A stretch of DNA of 64,000 nt, from positions 62,001-126,000 of the forward strand of contig NOKP01000017.1 of assembly GCA_002682825.1 (NCBI GenBank), written 5' to 3'. The DNA is from Neonectria sp. B-13. Taxonomy: Eukaryota; Ascomycota; Sordariomycetes; Hypocreales; Nectriaceae. Numbering within the stretch: the stretch's first letter is position 1; each line of letters begins with the position of its first letter. The position numbers and the translations under genes are program-made. The notes under the pieces are model-generated. The model was not told where the DNA came from and did no database searches. It saw only the letters and a list, made by a program, of their open reading frames with translations. Shown piece after piece: positions 35,574 through 47,880 of this stretch.

Positions 35574-38218
35574 CTATGTTGCAAAACGAAAGTCGAGTCT
35601 GTCAAGCGAATCAGCGAACGGTTTCCTCGACCGAGGATTTAGGAAAACTTACCGCTTGTTACCCTGATCAGTTGTGCTAGTTCTGTAATTGTGCTGCTCC
35701 TCCGGAGTCATGGCGTCCCATTTCTTTGCCTTTGAGTTATTTCGCCATCGGTAGTAAAAATAGGTTCCGGGGTATTGGACCAACTGCAAGTAAAATGAGC
35801 TTCATCGTAATATAGAGGAATTGGAAGAATACTTACACACATCCAGATGCAGATGACTAGCAGTCCTTTATTTGCTTTGAAGTATCGGGGAGAATCGCCA
35901 GGTTGATAAACTGTATATGAAGTCAGCGATTATGCTCTGCACTGTCTGCATATATAAGAAGACTCACTGTTCGCTCCAATCATTCCACTGACTTGCACCC
36001 ACATGTTGTAAAGGCTGTAGATTATTTAGCATGATAATAAGTCAGAAGTGGGGGTTTGGCTTACGAGGCAGACACTGTCCTGTTCTGTACAGACCCCGCG
36101 TTCCTACTCGTCCAGGCAACCTGTATGGGGTGGGTGCTGTTCTCAATTAGTTCGTTTCAATTCCCGCTTCAACTCTGGACTCACTATGGGAATGATAACA
36201 GAACTGTCGAAATGGCAAAATAGGCCCAGGCACTGATGGGGTTGGGCAATGCGATCAAAGCCACGAAACAAGGCAGCAACCAAGCATCTTCTGCCATTGA
36301 TACCAAGCTCCTGTTGTTCACCAGTTCGCTAAAAGCGGTGATGAGAATCATGGTAATGCAGGAACCCACGATGTATGGGATCGACAGTAAGTTTGTCTCG
36401 ATGACGTTAAATCCTAGAGCTCGGAACGAAAGCGTCAAGTATTGGTTGACTGGATATTTCGGTAGACCGAATAGCAGACCCAGGGCGTATAAAGGCCACA
36501 TATCGTAGTCTTTTGAGCATTCCCAGATCTGCCTGACGGAAAGACCTTGCCGGTTGTACATTCCACCTTTTTGAGGGTCGTCTCGGATGACTGGTGGTAG
36601 AGTTAAGTATGACTTGTCTCTAGTTTAGTAGGTTTTGGCGGCTTACCAGAATTGACAATGATCTTTTCTTCCTTCTTGTTAAAATACCCTTTTGGCTTCC
36701 ACCAGCTCTTTGTCTTCGTAGGACATTGAGGCATAAGGAAAAAAGAGGCAACCCCTATCAGGACTATGGCAATGTCAGTATCCCTCACATGGGAAGCCGC
36801 ATTGGAAGCGATGATGTCTCTTACAAGTGAAAGCGCCCCTAGAGATGTCAGCGACGATTAATGGGTTCGTAGTAATTGTAACTCACTCGATGAGGAACAG
36901 CCACCGCCAGCCTTCGTATCCCAAGATCCCACGCATTGAAACAAGCCCCACAGCAGCAAACCCGACACCGATATCAACTGAGGACAGGTTAGAACTTGTG
37001 TTCAGGTTTGAGGTTGAGGTCACTCACTCAATTGGGAAGACATCCAAAACCAGGCTAGCCTAATCGGAAGCTAAGAAAGTAAGCAATAATTCATAAGCGG
37101 ATAGAGACACTTATGGGCCAGTCACTTACTGTTTTGCCGGTGTACCAATAACTGAGGTAGAGGATAGTGTCCCTATCGAACATCAGCAGAGGCCTCCGCT
37201 TTGGCTACCGATGAAAACCTACGGGATAAAACCACCTTGAAACGTGGCACTAATTGGTCAGTAAAAGTTTACTCGAGAAATGGGAATGTTACTCACACCA
37301 GATACCGCGTAGCGAGAAAGGATGCACGGCCCTTAATGAAGAACTGCGAACCGGAGATGAAACTGAAGATACAAATCTGAATCGGAATCCAGAGATCCGG
37401 ACCGATACTGCAACAATTAGCTAGAAGCACGAGATCTTTGCCAAAAGACAACTTACCGTTTAGAGATCAGTTGAGACGGGAGTTCCGCAACGAGAAAGCC
37501 GACTCGAGAGATAGTTTGGCCGAGGTTCTGTCATCCGTTAGTATGAACGGCTCCCCGGGGGGAGCAAAGAGCCGAGTGGGCAGCAACTCACGTAATCACT
37601 TTGAGTAATACCCAGATCGTCAAGCATATTATCCGAGACAGCGTTTGAGATGTTATTTCGATCAATGTTCAGAGCTGCAAACATGATGCATACCCAGAGC
37701 TAAAGATTTCAGTTAGCTGATGCTGTTGGAATGTATCTGAGCCCTTACCATGATCTTCCAATCAACACTTCGTCGTACTTCCTTCTCCTCCCTCCAGGTC
37801 CAACGAAATCCAGGGTCGAAAGCCTCATAGTTTTCCCATTGGGGATGGATGTACAGTTCTTTGTACTGGTCAATGGTCTGGGCTGAATCCCAAATACTGG
37901 GTTGTGTGGCAACCTTGGTTGTGTCAGCCGTCAATGATGCTCTCTACGTCCAAGACTTGTACGTACAGCGTCAAGGTCGTACTCTTCACTCTTTGGACCC
38001 TTCCGAATTCTTAGGAAACGTAGAATCGCATCACCAAGTGCTGCCTCCATTCGCTGGTTCTCCTGGGTCGCCAACGCCGGGGCAGGATCGGTAGAGAAGT
38101 CGTCGGCATCCTTTTTGTCGACTCCCCTCTTAGAGCTTTTGGAGGTTAGACTGACATGGTCGGAAGGGGTCACCGATCCACCGGGCGACGGTGTAATGAT
38201 TGGTGGCTGAGCAGACAT
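35574..38218 (-). CDS. MFS permease of the Dal5/allantoate (anion:cation symporter) family, 17 exons
   Basis: Exons, 5' to 3': 38218-37967, 37913-37749, 37699-37592, 37527-37457, 37407-37297, 37249-37223, 37172-37130, 37070-37028, 36977-36887, 36838-36825, 36763-36647, 36590-36185, 36136-36065, 36014-35968, 35910-35837, 35783-35653, 35598-35574. They sum to 1797 nt and 598 aa with no internal stop. Family hallmarks: RRSVDWKIM, ALNIDRNNISNA, LPSQLISKRIGPD, FQGGFIPDTILYLSYWYTGK, GYEGWRWLFLIEG and the C-terminal TDQGNKRLDFRFAT. The family imports nicotinate-, pantothenate-, allantoate- or ureidosuccinate-like carboxylates; the substrate here is unknown. The gene lies within a run of tailoring genes, so an uptake role for a catabolic substrate is possible. 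Confidence 0.88.
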
Positions 38219-39643
38219 CTTGTCTCAGCACCTAAGCGTGGAAGGTCTGACATCGTAAGGAACAAGTTGCCTGAACTGTCTAGACTATATAATGATCGAC
38301 TGACAAAAGTCATCAACAGGGGTGGCGACTGCCAAGTTTTTGCGCCCACTGGCTAGAAACAGACCCAGGACGTAACAGGAGACAATCGTCGTCTACAATT
38401 TTCAGGCTCTTCACTTCTGGTAACCAACGCTCCACACCTCAAGGGACCGCGATATTACGCTTACCTTTCTAGGTATGCAATGCCTTGGTGCTCCGACTGA
38501 CATGTTGATTGCTCCGAGGAGATAGAGACTTTCGAGAAAAAGTGACGTTATGAATTGTGTTGTACGCCGCTTTTATTGCAGCACGCCATTGATTTACAAT
38601 GTTTTGAGCGTATGTCGTGCTTTGTTGTGTTGCAGTGCTGTGGGTCTGCTCCACGAACACCCCTATCAATGCGGATAGCAGTCCCATGAAAATGGCACAC
38701 AATGATCCATAGCTAACTAAGGGGTAATACTTTCGCATCGGGATATACCTGGTTGCAGGCCTCCCGCGTGTGGATGTTTATTGTGACATGTTGATCTTGG
38801 TACGTGAAACCGACTGTGTGGACAACGCAAGGCAAGGGGTCTGTGGCGGGATTGATGCAGGGTGTATACATTGGTCAGCCATCCTTGGCTAAGTAATGGA
38901 TATCTTCAGATACTAGAGAAGTATTTATATCCTTCCCTGGGTCTGCGGCCTTGTCGCAGTTCAAGGTTGTCGTGCTCGGATGGGCGGGCAAAACGTCTCA
39001 TTGGGATATTCCCTGCATCGTGGGGGGAAGTCAAGTGACAAGCCAGGTTGCACAAAAAGATCATCCAAGTCTTCTCCCTTCTTTGATTGTCGCGATTACG
39101 GGAAGCTTGGACTACGTCATCTTAAGCTAAGGTTCCTGCGTGACCCTTCAAGTATGGTCTCCGTTCGCTGTAGACGCGACTGCAGAGAGGCAAATGCAAG
39201 TTGAAAACCCTGCCCGATGTTCCATATTCACGCGGATGAGACATTAGATGTGGCCTGTGGACGGATATTCTATATACGGCGGCTAGGCTGCTCGAGATGC
39301 TTAGGCAGGTTCGGTACTTCGCACGCAGGACTCACCAATGTCGTTATAAGTGAGGTGAAGCTGTGAATATATCCAGCACAATGTACACAAATATGCATGT
39401 TGTGTACCCAGACCGTTTGACTAGATGTTTCTCCCTGGACTCGGTATTAGCCGCTCCTCGATGGCCCACACGAAAATTACTCGAGTAGCTACACAATTAT
39501 AAAAGCGTATCCGTGGTCGCTAAAGTGTAACTGCATGGTCTCTATCGGTCTGTCTAGGGTTAATAAGCCGATTGGAAAGAATGGTAGCTCTGCATCGTCA
39601 CAAAGTAAATAATAAACTCTTGTATAAATCTACTGCTCCTAAC
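38219..39643. other. Intergenic, no supported gene
   Basis: About 1.4 kb. A minus-strand 89-codon frame at 38469-38738 begins with a hydrophobic segment but lacks anything recognisable. Confidence 0.45.
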
Positions 39644-40492
39644 CTAGTAATCAGTACTAACTGCAATGTCTCTCAGTTTCTCCATTGTCTCAGTAAGTGC
39701 CTGAATCTTGGCCTGCAGCATGCCGAAACAATCAGACCCAAGAGGAATTCTCAGTTGGTCCTTTAGGCTGGCTCCCATTCCTGTCCCTGTAACGACCTCA
39801 AAGATGCGCTGGACACCCTTCTCAGGGTCGCCTGGCTGCTTCCCGTGCATCCCGCCAAGGATGCCGCCAATATCCAGATATCCATCCTTGCTCGTGGCAA
39901 CGTTTTTGCCTTCAGCGGAGGGCTTCAAAAACTCGGTTCTGAAAATACCGGGCTCGACGATATGGACTCTGATACCGAAAGGCTTCACTTCTGCGCTCAG
40001 GCCTTCAGTAACGCCTTCGACGGCAAACTTGGACGCTGCATAGATCGGGCCACCCTGACCTGCCCATAAGCCGGCGCCACTGGAGATCTGGACGATGACA
40101 CCAGAACCCTGCTTCCTCAGATGGGGGATGACTGCCCGAGTAGTGTTGAGCAGTCCGAAGAAATTGACGTCGAACTGGTAGCGGGCTTCCTTGTCCGAAA
40201 CCTCCTCGACAGCTCCCATGTGTCCAAAACCAGCATTGTTGACAAGGACGTCGATTCGGCCGTGCTTGGAGATGACAGAATCAATTGTGGCAGTGATTTT
40301 AGAATCAGGAGCCGTGATTTGGAGTTCTATCAGGTCCGCATTGGGGTTCGCCTGAAGCGACTTGGGGAACTTGGAGATGCTGCGGGCGGTGGCTACAACG
40401 GTGTGGCCCTTGTAGAGCGCAAGTTGAGCGAGGAGCAAGCCGAAGCCCGAGTTTGCTCCGGTGATGAACCAGACGAGGCTTTGAGAAGTCAT
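39644..40492 (-). CDS. Classical SDR oxidoreductase
   Basis: An intronless gene of 282 aa. TGANSGFG for nucleotide binding, Arg in ATARS after strand 2 suggesting NADP(H), NNAGFG, catalytic Ser in ISSGAG and YAASK. The C-terminus is extended relative to minimal SDRs, as in the retinol/estradiol dehydrogenase-like group. It is divergent from a Zn2Cys6 factor (40950), with about 460 nt of shared promoter. Confidence 0.92.
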   Translation of the reverse strand: MTSQSLVWFITGANSGFGLLLAQLALYKGHTVVATARSISKFPKSLQANPNADLIELQITAPDSKITATIDSVISKHGRIDVLVNNAGFGHMGAVEEVSDKEARYQFDVNFFGLLNTTRAVIPHLRKQGSGVIVQISSGAGLWAGQGGPIYAASKFAVEGVTEGLSAEVKPFGIRVHIVEPGIFRTEFLKPSAEGKNVATSKDGYLDIGGILGGMHGKQPGDPEKGVQRIFEVVTGTGMGASLKDQLRIPLGSDCFGMLQAKIQALTETMEKLRDIAVSTDY

Positions 40493-40949
40493 TGTTGTGG
40501 TTGGTTGGAGCGTTTGGTGACTTTGTTTTCAAGTCGTAGGATGAGTAGTAGAATTTTGTGACTGTTGGGTGGTGCTGAATGTCGAATCGAAGCTTGACCA
40601 TTTGATCGTTAGAATAAGGCCATCTCGACATCCTTTATACGTTTATATCTGCATTCTAATCGAATTGTCCTGTGTTTATCCCGATGACATGAGTATTTCC
40701 CGACGCTGGACGCTAGCCCCAGCTGACATCACAACGGGAGTAATAAATCCCGACGGTGCTAAGTCCGACAAATGTCATCTTTCCCCGCGATAGATCGCGC
40801 TTGGCGCTGACAGAAGAGATATGATTCGACGCCAACGCAAGATAGCAAAGTGGGCAAGACAGCTCAAGTCCGACAAAACACGCATTTCCCGCCAGACATG
40901 GCCTTCACAAGCCTCTTCCGCTCGTCACCAAACTCGACTACCGAGCAGA
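40493..40949. promoter_or_regulatory. Shared divergent promoter, SDR / Zn2Cys6 factor
   Basis: A TATAAAGG-like box on the minus strand near 40632-40640 is 140 nt upstream of the SDR ATG. No gene within. Confidence 0.45.
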
Positions 40950-43131
40950 ATGGATCCTCATCCGGATAGCGCAAAGCGGCGGCGCGGCCGCACGATAACG
41001 GCCTGCATCGAGTGCCAGCGCAGGAAGAAGAAATGCGATCGTCGGTGGCCGTGTAATCACTGCCAGAGCCGCAGGACCGCCCACCTGTGCGACTTTGGGA
41101 CTTCCACCACGGCGAAGCGAGTACAGTGAGTAGCTTCATGCCTTGAATCAAGCATCTAGCCTATGGGTTCGGTTTGGAATCGAGCTGCTCACGCGGGGAA
41201 TGTAGCATCTCATCGACAAATCCTCCCCTGCAGCAGCCACATACAGAACCCGAGACGGTGGCGACGTCGACGACGATGACGGCGCGAACCACGACTTCAG
41301 AAGACGATTCTATCTCACTCCCAGATGTAGCCTCTGCAGTCAATACGCTCGGATACGTCAACAGCGGCATGTTTGACGCCGTCATGGTAAATCCGATTGA
41401 GTGCTTGAGATCGTTTCCTCCTACTAAGTTGACGCTCTGATAGAGCACGCAGCAGTCAACAGATGACTCCGAGGTGCTCGATTTACCGGCCGGTGTGCTG
41501 CAAGCTACTCGGGCACTGCCCCCGCGGCCGTACACCGATATTCTCGTTCAAAACTTCTTCGAACGAGTGAACTACCACTACGGTATCTTGCATCAGCCAT
41601 CATTCATGACCGCTTACACAACATGGTGGTCCCAACGTCGTGATGCTCGATACTCGCGGAGCATTTCTAGCGTTACACAAGCGTGTCTACTCCTCCGAAT
41701 ATGTGCCAACTCTACGCAATTCCTCTCAGCTGATGCAAAATACCAGCTGGAGTCGGATCTTGGCGATTCAATCGAAAGTATCGGCGAAGACTACCATGCG
41801 GCAGCGGACATCCTCAGCAACTTCCTTCCTGCCGGTGCGGGTGGTCTTGTCAACGCTCAGCAGCTATTTCTCGCTGCGACGTGGCTCAAGGCGGAAGCAG
41901 AGTTTGTCAAGTCCTGGCATGAGTTGGCGGCCTGTGTGAGGCAAGCACAGGAAATCGGTATGTGCCAGGCGTTCGTGATGACCAAAGGCATGACTAAGGG
42001 CGGAAAACACACAGGTATTCACCTCGACGATCTATCCGACGGTATCACTGAGTTTGAAAGGGACTTAAGACGGAGACTATGGTGTGCAGCGTACACATGG
42101 GATAAGTACGTGGCTCTTGCGTGGCGTATGTTCGTGTTTGTGTTCGTGGACTAACCGGCCCATTCAGGTTTATGGCTGTTGTATTTCACAGACCATCTAT
42201 CATTCAACCCGGCGACTCTGTTCTTCAACCTAGTCAAAGTCTTGATGCGTCGGCTACGAATCCCGAAATTCCGTCCCTTACTGTTGCCAAGATACTTGAG
42301 AACCAGCTTGCAAGATACCTAGCAGAGTCTGAGCCCGCGCAAAATTCCTACGTCGACATGCTAGCGTTTACCGAGAGGTGGATGTCTTCCTTGCCACCGG
42401 TCTTCAGCGTCGTCGAGCCAGACAGACGATGGGATTCAGAGTATCCGCGGCTATCTTTCCAACGGCTCCAACTGCACTCTGTCGGCTACATGACGCAGCT
42501 AATCCTTCTCCGGTCCCATATTATACTTCGAGAGCAAGCTACTCACACTGATGAACGCTCATTTCTAGTCAACCATACGGTTGATATTAGCCTAAAGGCT
42601 ATGGCGATTAGCAAGACCTTCTTTGAGCTATGCTTTCCGCAAGAGACCAGATATTTCATGGTGTCTTTCTGCCCTTTCGACATCGCGGCATTTCTGTGTT
42701 CTCTATTGCTACTTGGGACTGTGAGAGATATCAAGGTACCAAGACGCCTGGAAGTATTGTCGGCAATCGGGACAGCACTGTATATTTCACGCCGTCTGCG
42801 AGGCTATACGAAGATGTCCGATACGACTGGGAGCATTCTGACTTCCCTAATATCTCACCTGAGCTTGGAACGGACCGAGAAGGAGTTGCTGGACGAAGTG
42901 GCTCGGTCCGGCGAGATTTTGGGCAATGGCACCACTGCGAGTCGAGGTAACCCTGAGAATGCCACTTCTGTAAACGTTGGTTCTGAAACAACTGGCCCGT
43001 TATCTTCTACGAATTACGAATGGCCTCTTCTAGATGAGTCTCTGGCTATGGATGATGAGGTACAGGGCATAGACTTGGGGGTCTTGGACGGGCTGTGGGA
43101 TTGGCAAAGCTTGCAATTGGATTTCGCTTGA
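40950..43131 (+). CDS. Zn2Cys6 transcription factor with fungal_trans domain
   Basis: Four exons (40950-41125, 41206-41386, 41444-42105, 42168-43131) give 660 aa. Zinc cluster Cys at 19, 22, 29, 35, 38 and 47 with QRRKKK between Cys2 and Cys3, preceded by a basic KRRRGRT stretch. The middle-homology region contains LLLRICANSTQFL, FLAATWLKAEAEF, and RRLWCAAYTWDKFMAVVFHRP rebuilt across the third intron. It starts opposite the SDR gene, so it probably controls that gene and perhaps the wider run of genes to the left. Confidence 0.9.
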
Positions 43132-43186
43132 ACTGCTCAGCAACAATATCTAACACAGATTTGTTCCCGACTCGGCTATCTGGGCG

Positions 43187-45631
43187 CTAGTCGGGGAAGT
43201 GGTTGTAACCATGGCCAGTCGACTGAGACGACTTCTGAGTCCAGCTCTCGATCTTCTCCTCAATTCTAATCAGGTCTTCCTCTCCAATGAGATCTTCCTC
43301 TCCAATGAAGTCTTCCTCGGCGTCACTATCAGAAGGTTCAGATGCACAATGATCCTGAAATAGCCCACCACCAAACTTCTCCTTCAAAAATGCTTGCACA
43401 TCCTCGTTCCCGCCATTCCCAACTGACAATCCTTCCGAGCTACCCTCAACCTTCAGGCCCTCAAGGCTCGTCGCCCGAGACAACGCAACATACACCTGGC
43501 CTGCTTCAAAAGCATTCGTCAAGTCAACAATGACGCGGTCCAGCGTCATGCCCTGGCTCTTGTGGACACTCATAGCCCATCCGGCCATAAGAGGAATCTG
43601 CGTTCGATACAGAAGGGAATAGGGCTGTCGGGGGCCAACAGTGTTGACGATGCAGGATGCGTAGATGGTGCGCTTCTGGCCATTATGGAAGAGCACCCGT
43701 GGCCAGGTTTTCACACGCTGTCCTCCAATAAATTTGGCTATCTGGCTCTCCCTGAGCCTTGCATATTCGCCAGTGATGGTTTGATTTTGTTGTAGGGGGT
43801 CGTCTTTGTGTTTGACCTTTGGGAGCTTTGCAGGGTCGTATTCTTCGAAACCACAAATAATACCCTGGCTTCCGTTGCACAATCCGGCCTTCAGGTCAAG
43901 ATTCACCTGGAGGATGACAAGCATACCTATCCGTAGTACGGCCTGTGGCTCTAATCGGTGATCCTTGCAGGCTAACAATGTCCCATCGTCAGCAGGTTTG
44001 CCGTAAGAGCTGAGCTCTAGCTGATCCTTATCCCTCCACTGAAAGCCGTCCAGACAATTGTATGCATGGATTGGTGTCTTCAATTTGTTAAAATACTCGT
44101 AATTGATCGCAGAAACCTCTCGTCTTGTGCAAAGCAGCCGCGTGGCCTTGTTGACTGTGCAGGGATGGTCCCTCAGCGTTTCCATGTCATCTAGTGAAAA
44201 CGGGATGCCAAGTCGACATTTCTGGAGCATTTTAATGAAATACTCGTCATTCTGGCGATGAATCTGTTTCAAGTGTACGTGGGTAAAGTCGGCCTCCTTC
44301 CAGACTGCACTCTTAAAAGCCCATTTGTCCGTCTCTAGGAATGGGCCGTGGTTATCAGGGCAGTTGAACTCCATCTGGTCGTCATCGGGTATCATCTCCT
44401 GTCCGCATGTGATGCAGTGCTGAAACGGCTTCACCGGGGGCAACTGACAGAAGTCCCCGGTGAGGACGACCTGAGCTCCTCCAAAAGCGCGTGCGCCTTC
44501 TTTACGCGTCGTTCCTTTCTTCACATAGCACTTGATTTCTTTCATGCAAGCGTTCATGCGCTCTAGATGATGGTTCTCCACCATGCTAATCTCGTCGATG
44601 ATGAGCACGTCAGTTAGCCATATGCGCGAGGAAACATGTTGTCGATGCCCTTCACTCTTAAGCTCGTCAAGAGGAAGTTTGTGATAGTCTGGCGTCCACC
44701 CCATATAGGACCATGTTGATGTGCCGTTGACTTGAAGCGCCGCCCGGCCGGTAGGAGCAACAATATGAACCACCTTACCCATCCCTCGCAACCTTTTAAC
44801 AGCAGCTTGCAGTACGGTGGACTTGCCGCAACCTGCCGAGCCGGTGTAGAAGACATTGCGTCCACTCGCGATGAGTTCGACAAGATCTCGCTGCTCCTTG
44901 CAAAGTTTTGGTTCATGGCCTAGGTCTATCCCGGCATCCCTCATATCAGCATCCAACTTCCTCTCCAGCTTCGCATCAGAATCAGGCTGGGTGAGATCGA
45001 CAATATCTTGCTGCTCGTTGCATAGCTTTGGTCCGTCATGCGGCTTCGCCTCGGGATCCAGCTTCACATCGGCACCAGGCTGGGTCAGATCGACAATATC
45101 TTGCACCTCGTTGCATTGATTTGGTCCGTCATTCAGTTTCGCCTCGGGATCCAGTTTTACCTCGACACCCAACGAGGATTGATTGAGGGGGAGGGATGGC
45201 GTCTGTTCCTTGTAACTCGGCTGAGGCGGGTCATTGTCTGAGTCCCAGGCTGGCCGAAGCCAAGTTGGGGGGGGTTTGGGCAAGCGAGCTTGGCTTGAAT
45301 GAGGCTCGTGATCGCCCTCAGAGCCGGACGAGATGCTTATAACGGACGACTGGGGCAGCGACTGGGCCCTATCTCCTCGCTTCCTCTTGATACCGCCACC
45401 AGCCACCTTTGGGCGAGACACGGACGGTGGAGTTGCCGGGAGGAGGGTGTCAGCCATGAGAACCGGTGCTGGCGGCAATGACAATTGGGTTTGGACGACA
45501 TCGACAGGCATCAAGGTGCCACTCGGACTCGATTGCATCATGACCACAGCGGGCGGTGATGGTGTTGATGGCCTTGGCCAGCATCCGTCAGCCAAAGAAC
45601 GTGGGATGGGGCACGGACACGGCCTCTCCAA
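43187..45631 (-). CDS. PIF1-like DNA helicase with tandem SUMO-interaction-like motifs
   Basis: An intronless frame of 814 aa. Helicase motifs: Walker A GSAGCGKST (264-272), APTGRAALQ, Walker B VLIIDEISM (342-350), TGDFCQLPPV (391-400), and late motifs SVHKSQGMTL and YVALSRAT. A Cys2...Cys-His ribbon-like insert (C406, C409, C424) follows TGDFCQLPP. The first 250 residues are low-complexity and contain VISIS (97-101) and two IVDLT motifs (179-183, 210-214), each within a repeated unit of about 30 residues beginning VKLDPEAK; such V/I-rich cores next to acids are typical SUMO-interaction motifs. The acidic tail repeats EEDLIG. Lacks the Rep domain of Helitron proteins, so not an obvious transposon. 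Convergent with the Zn2Cys6 gene, 55 nt apart. Confidence 0.85.
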   Translation of the reverse strand: MERPCPCPIPRSLADGCWPRPSTPSPPAVVMMQSSPSGTLMPVDVVQTQLSLPPAPVLMADTLLPATPPSVSRPKVAGGGIKRKRGDRAQSLPQSSVISISSGSEGDHEPHSSQARLPKPPPTWLRPAWDSDNDPPQPSYKEQTPSLPLNQSSLGVEVKLDPEAKLNDGPNQCNEVQDIVDLTQPGADVKLDPEAKPHDGPKLCNEQQDIVDLTQPDSDAKLERKLDADMRDAGIDLGHEPKLCKEQRDLVELIASGRNVFYTGSAGCGKSTVLQAAVKRLRGMGKVVHIVAPTGRAALQVNGTSTWSYMGWTPDYHKLPLDELKSEGHRQHVSSRIWLTDVLIIDEISMVENHHLERMNACMKEIKCYVKKGTTRKEGARAFGGAQVVLTGDFCQLPPVKPFQHCITCGQEMIPDDDQMEFNCPDNHGPFLETDKWAFKSAVWKEADFTHVHLKQIHRQNDEYFIKMLQKCRLGIPFSLDDMETLRDHPCTVNKATRLLCTRREVSAINYEYFNKLKTPIHAYNCLDGFQWRDKDQLELSSYGKPADDGTLLACKDHRLEPQAVLRIGMLVILQVNLDLKAGLCNGSQGIICGFEEYDPAKLPKVKHKDDPLQQNQTITGEYARLRESQIAKFIGGQRVKTWPRVLFHNGQKRTIYASCIVNTVGPRQPYSLLYRTQIPLMAGWAMSVHKSQGMTLDRVIVDLTNAFEAGQVYVALSRATSLEGLKVEGSSEGLSVGNGGNEDVQAFLKEKFGGGLFQDHCASEPSDSDAEEDFIGEEDLIGEEDLIRIEEKIESWTQKSSQSTGHGYNHFPD

Positions 45632-47880
45632 ATACGGAGTAGGGTGGTATTGTACTTACTCCTCCAACGGCCAGCGTTATAAGCGAGTTAGGCAAATGGG
45701 GCCATGCATTGTAGAAATTCCATTCGGTACTTACCTACTAGTCTGTGGGGGCACACGAGACATGATAGAAAACTGGCGCGTCGCGAGATCACGTGAGCAG
45801 TCGCTCGTGATGGCTCACGTGCCCTGGTGGCATGGTGGCATTTGTGTTATCCTGGTCAGGACCACATCGGCGTGATAGCATTTTAATCTTCACTGAGGGT
45901 GGCATAATTGACATGTCTCAACCTCATTAATTATTTCTTCGATTAAGGGTGCGATCAATCAATGTGAACATGTTTGCACTCGAAAGTGCCAAAAGGTCCA
46001 AGATACTGATCTTCTGACTGTCATCCCTACATGCTTGCTTCTTCATGCTTACGCCGTTCAACACAGTTCAACACTACGCAATATATACACATTGAACAAA
46101 TTCCATTCAACATAACTCAGGGCTATTTAACTACACTAATTGCCTACTATTTATTTAGAGTACTTTTAGCCTTGGCTGATATCATCTAACAGATGAAGGC
46201 AACAAGAGTTCAAGGTCTTGTTTCGCTACCAGACAAATAAATTTGCGCCTGTCAGAACTAGCATATCAGTAGTACTTACACTACTTATTAATGGAGTGCG
46301 CACTCCCTTTTGCCGGAGCTAGCAATGCGACAGTTGTGAGTCCGGGGAGGTCATTGACCTGTAAATTCCACTGAAAATTGCTGTCGCAGCTGAATCAGGC
46401 AACTGCTACAAACCAGAGGCTTAGAAGCGTAATGGTGGAATCCACCATACCAAACCTAGGCGCGGAAATGTATGGCGAGGTTGGTCTTGTTAGATTGGAA
46501 CATGTAAAGAGCGACTCCAAGTGTCAGACGGAGGGACCCGGCGGCCCGGATGACTAAGGACAAGATGGCCGGATCAAGCCGAAAGAGGGGAAATCCGTAA
46601 GACAAGCACCAAGCAGAGCCATAATCACAGTACAGAACAACAGCCCTAATTACGGCTGTAACGATCATCAATTGATATCATCTAATTGACCCCTAAATCA
46701 TCGTCAATTTCCCCGTGCCGTAACCCATCTCATCCGCCCGCTAGACCGATTACAGCCGGTCACGTGTCGGACAGCAAGGGAGATCACGTGGATCCGGCCG
46801 AACGTTCGCCGAGTGGAGCTTGAAGAGGAAGGCGGCCCCCTGAGCAGAATCCCAATAGCCCCATTTTTGGGGTGGTATCGTAACATTGACTCATGGTCGG
46901 GGACCGAGGAGAGGGAGAAAACAGAACGGACAATACACATACGATCTAAGTCATAAGAGTGCCACACAAGCTGTTCAACAAGTCTTGGTTGCATAAATTC
47001 TAGTTAAGACATCTAGTTCTTCAAGACGTGTTTTCCTGGCTCGCCTCCATCCGCTTCCTGTTCTGCTCGTCCAGAAATTGCAGTTGGTCTTGTAAGAGCT
47101 GGAATCATTACGAGCCTTCGAAGCGGCTCGGACTGGGGGCCCGAAGCAAAGGTTTAATAGCTTGTGGGACTGTTGTTTTCAGTTGGCAGTCACTATTTGG
47201 AAAGAACTTAGGCCCCTATGCTTTCTCGCATGCATGGCCTATGCTTTCCGTCCGAAGCTTTCTTCTCAATAACAAATAAAGAGCCAACCTGCGCTACCTC
47301 CATCGCCAGGAACGACTAGATTTGGAACGTTGGCAGTGTTCATTAGCACACTAATACTGTGGCTCTCGACACGCTCATGGCGAGAGATGCTGTCGCCCAG
47401 AACGGGAGAAGAAATTGCTTGTGGTTATGAATGCTTGAGTGCAATGGCTTGAAACCTACTCGACCCCGCCCAACCCGATAAGGGCCATCCCACCAAATCT
47501 ATAGTGCAAGTAAATGAACACTATATGAAGTTGTAGCATTAGTCTATAAGCTTGATTGAAGCTCAATCTGCTAATTATTCGCATTTGCATCGGATTTGTA
47601 GACTTGAGAACGAGCCAAGCTATACCAGCGCTTCCGGCTGTACTCAGTCGCCTTGGTCGCCGCCGGAGATGTCAGCCAGGCTCCAGACCCGAGATATCCT
47701 CCTCCACAACGGAAGACAGGGATACAGCTGCCGCTTCTAGAGGAACCCTTCCTTTCTTACTCTTTGTAGACTTTTCTAACATTGACATTGACAGCCGTCA
47801 AAATGCCCTTCTCTCTTGGCCGACAGTAGAAAAAGTGGTTCCATTTTGAGGTCGAACCCGGATAGCAATGGCCACCGACC
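45632..47880. other. Gene-poor stretch right of the helicase
   Basis: Only short opposing frames, none with motifs. Confidence 0.5.

Noticed and set aside
38469..38738. 89-codon minus-strand frame starting with a hydrophobic segment
   Set aside because: A single membrane-like stretch is not enough evidence; no splice partners or homology seen.
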